A stretch of 8,114 nucleotides of DNA from contig JAITEA010000094.1 of NCBI GenBank assembly GCA_031282285.1, positions 1 through 8,114 on the forward strand. The letters are read 5' to 3'. The DNA is from Helicobacteraceae bacterium (GTDB taxonomy: Bacteria; Campylobacterota; Campylobacteria; Campylobacterales; SZUA-545). Position numbers and translations under genes: made by a program. Positions 8,101 through 8,114 of this stretch are shown here, piece after piece (positions within the stretch are counted from its first letter, which is position 1; every line of letters begins with the position of its first letter). The notes under the pieces were generated by a model. That model saw only the letters and a program-made list of their open reading frames with translations. It did not search any database and had not been told where the DNA came from.

Positions 8101-8108
8101 CCGAATAA
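2133..8108 (+). CDS. Membrane-anchored bacterial alpha-2-macroglobulin (YfhM-like), thioester-containing
   Basis: A complete 1991-residue protein. I chose ATG 2133 because AAAGGAG (2117-2123) precedes it and the hydrophobic anchor follows; the frame is open back to 1824, but that part has no family-like sequence. Residues 1-55 are basic and cytoplasmic, about 56-78 form a single transmembrane helix (signal anchor), and the rest would be periplasmic. Visible landmarks in order are: a conserved block with ALIVKRSTDG near 595; the MG2 signature DRGLYRPGE at 711-719; VDEGIL at 1206-1211; the central A2M domain beginning PVAFW at 1284; and the helical thioester domain about 1477-1750 with C-S-E-Q at 1503-1506. 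A C-terminal MG10-like domain ends with VDLLPGGFEIV, an acidic insert (1884-1905), and EDRVLIYGEA. In this family the Cys and Gln form an internal thioester that captures an attacking protease after cleavage, protecting the envelope. E. coli YfhM (about 1650 residues) is instead a lipoprotein and often paired with pbpC; no lipobox or pbpC is seen here. Family assignment is firm; protease trapping is inferred. Confidence 0.95.
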   Translation: MGVLRFLGKIPLNIWRALAWVLRGVFGNVNWQSPPWLRAIGRAFAFGGRKIASHKIATALTAIALILVGVGSYVGHVWYENRPKPIEVAPVEVVEAYSYFYAPYKTDYSSDSVSYYSLRVDFNEDVAPLEEASAQNGVVTGVTITPAIEGNWSWAGSRRLVFQPSVDWQIGQKYKVTLNPKTLIAAEYTIDKTEFEWTQTPFDYSFAKPELYQNPEKPSEKNAIFELRFAYPVDPASFEKALSMQLQLPDKYKVAPKPYKFAVRYDDKKMRAWVRSELVTFPEVDAYMALKVAEGVKSSLGGNAANQSKSVSLEVPSPYRDIVQRAFLTLAEGENDEQTQILAIQMFDGIDPKTLTKEIRAWVLPKDHPKKSGWATNYGWSTNDDITDDILALSAPLRLTPDDTSGGAQKLISFKYKVDPSRYIYLTVGKNLETVGGYKAKDALRFALRVPEFPKTIKFAADGSLLSLKGDKKIAVATRNAAGLRLDIHRVIPTQIQHLVTFGSYDDDSMQSLMLYDSQQDYFTEHFIHLKRLPQSASGKVAYNGVDLSPYIKKDGDKEPRGVFLLTLSAWNPENNNTESYGSGGRRLVIVTDMALIVKRSTDGSSDAFVHKISGGGAVQGAKVSVVGRNGEPVASAFTDVNGRAHFPSLSHLRAEKTPVMYLAESDGDATFLPLRSSFMYDRLLDYSRFDIGGVVNAPESGKLSAYLFSDRGLYRPGESVHIGSIVRANDWSAPFQGIPVVAYINDARGQQFARKEFRLDESGLNEINFDTAEDSPTGNWNIQLTVSPNYSDRSKAGIYLGGTTIALREFEPDKTKVNLRLLPAVKKGWYKPDEIKALIKAENLFGTPAENRRVAARSILSPMAFSFKEHAGYSFYDSLAANNRFEFDLEETKTDQKGEATISLLSEEHSRASYQLSLIAEVFEQGAGRSVTASASAIVSPNDYLVGAKPDGNLAFIKKNTERSLSFAAIDSKLDRIALNDLLLEIEEQKYISVLTMQNSGVYKYQSKLVEVSQGAKPFAIASSGANYKIDSSKPGGYKLLVKNKSGDILYKTYYSVAGDANLDRSKERNAELEMKLSKTEYKNGEEIELSIAAPYAGSGLITIERDKIYAAKWFKTTTTNAVQTITVPDDLEGNGYVSVQFIRDFNSDEIFVSPLSYAIAPFKISLSEKSAVTQLDAPKLVKPAQPIRVKLTTEGKQKAIVFGVDEGILQAANYAFGNPLNFFFQKKALGVDSLQVLDLILPEFSRFEKLAAQPSGDDDEMSAADRKAARQLNPFKRKVEKPVAFWTGITDIEGEKEFEWKTPDYFNGRLRVMALIVSKGKIGVAQTSVIVRDDFVLTPNAPFAAAPNDEFEVTVGLSNNIEDLPDDKEIPINLSVVPNKGLEIIGASEQTLNIAPQRESFARFKVKATQSLGGAELIFRASYSGGGKTYSAQRSATTSIRPLVPLRAASQMKRMDSKEESVKNDRDMYDAFAKRNAYVSRSPLILSNALTTYLDNYPHYCSEQLVSGALASLVAEPYQKALGGTNADMKLSQVTAILQSRQNSRGAIGLWEATYSGDRFVSVYAANYLIEAKERGKKIPESLLTSLNGYLTRLASDNSIEDLHGLRMRAYAIYLLTRQGQVTTGHLNATLKALKLHYEQTYENDPAALYLAATYKLLKMDKEADALIKKQWEGLSRAYTAAWWSRDYYDPLVVNSTVIYLLSKHFPDKAAAIPPQALENIAVALRSNRFTTVSAAWSTLALDSFGGLSSPSDAPLSIAAKNASDQTRDIGKTIDAIVSGAFAQSDKEIIFKNEGPSAWYVVSQEGYERVLPKEPIKKGLEIYREYTGADGKKINEIKVGDTITVTIRFKALGSGAIGNTAIVDLLPGGFEIVPQTSQNQSEESDDEGDYDEDEGDDDDEYYEQGTEYRYVSPFATKVENFSPDYTDAREDRVLIYGEASRETASFSYQIKATNAGTYETAPIFAEAMYDREVQGLGLGSGKIIVKPAE

Positions 8109-8114
8109 GCGGGC
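8096..8114 (+). terminator. Inverted repeat across the macroglobulin stop codon, possible terminator stem
   Basis: GCCCGC (8096-8101) and GCGGGC (8109-8114) form a perfect six-base G+C stem around CGAATAA, which contains the TAA stop. The window ends at the last base of the right arm, so whether a T-run follows, as an intrinsic terminator requires, cannot be seen. Confidence 0.4.

Overview
The window looks like chromosomal DNA of a Gram-negative bacterium. It carries a bacterial alpha-2-macroglobulin, a lipoprotein-type signal peptide and good AAAGGAG ribosome binding sites. Simple-sequence tracts ((AG)16 and G13) together with a surface-protein repeat of the 'LLNDITL...GWTPIG...GLFSGDGYKISGIWIDR' kind would fit a Campylobacterota relative. 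That taxonomic guess is low-confidence and rests on recollection, not on a search.

Layout. (1) Positions 1-697, minus strand: the 5' part of a surface lipoprotein gene that runs off the left edge. A (CT)16 tract sits inside the signal-peptide coding region, and in this copy the tract length puts the well-supported ATG (697) out of frame with the lipobox and mature protein. The gene therefore reads as a phase-variable locus caught in the OFF register. (2) Positions 698-1492: a 795-base gap without a convincing gene. It has a perfect small palindrome next to the lipoprotein start and three copies of a C/G-run element (one with G13, one inverted). Between and around these are short GG(A/T)ATGAC motifs, the look of dispersed intergenic repeat DNA. 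(3) Positions 1493-1808, plus strand: two small overlapping genes for membrane proteins of 64 and 42 residues, probably translationally coupled, of unknown function. (4) Positions 1809-2132: a gap with an interrupted palindrome, a small hairpin and a candidate -10 box ahead of the last gene. (5) Positions 2133-8108, plus strand: a complete 1991-residue alpha-2-macroglobulin-family protein with an N-terminal membrane anchor and a C-S-E-Q thioester-type motif. A perfect inverted repeat straddles its stop codon at the right edge.

The lipoprotein and the macroglobulin are both envelope proteins, one potentially switched and one a presumed protease trap. Nothing in the window shows that they work together. 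The strongest candidate for something undescribed is the switchable lipoprotein, whose repeat tract both sets the reading frame and encodes the hydrophobic (Ser-Leu)n core of its own signal peptide.
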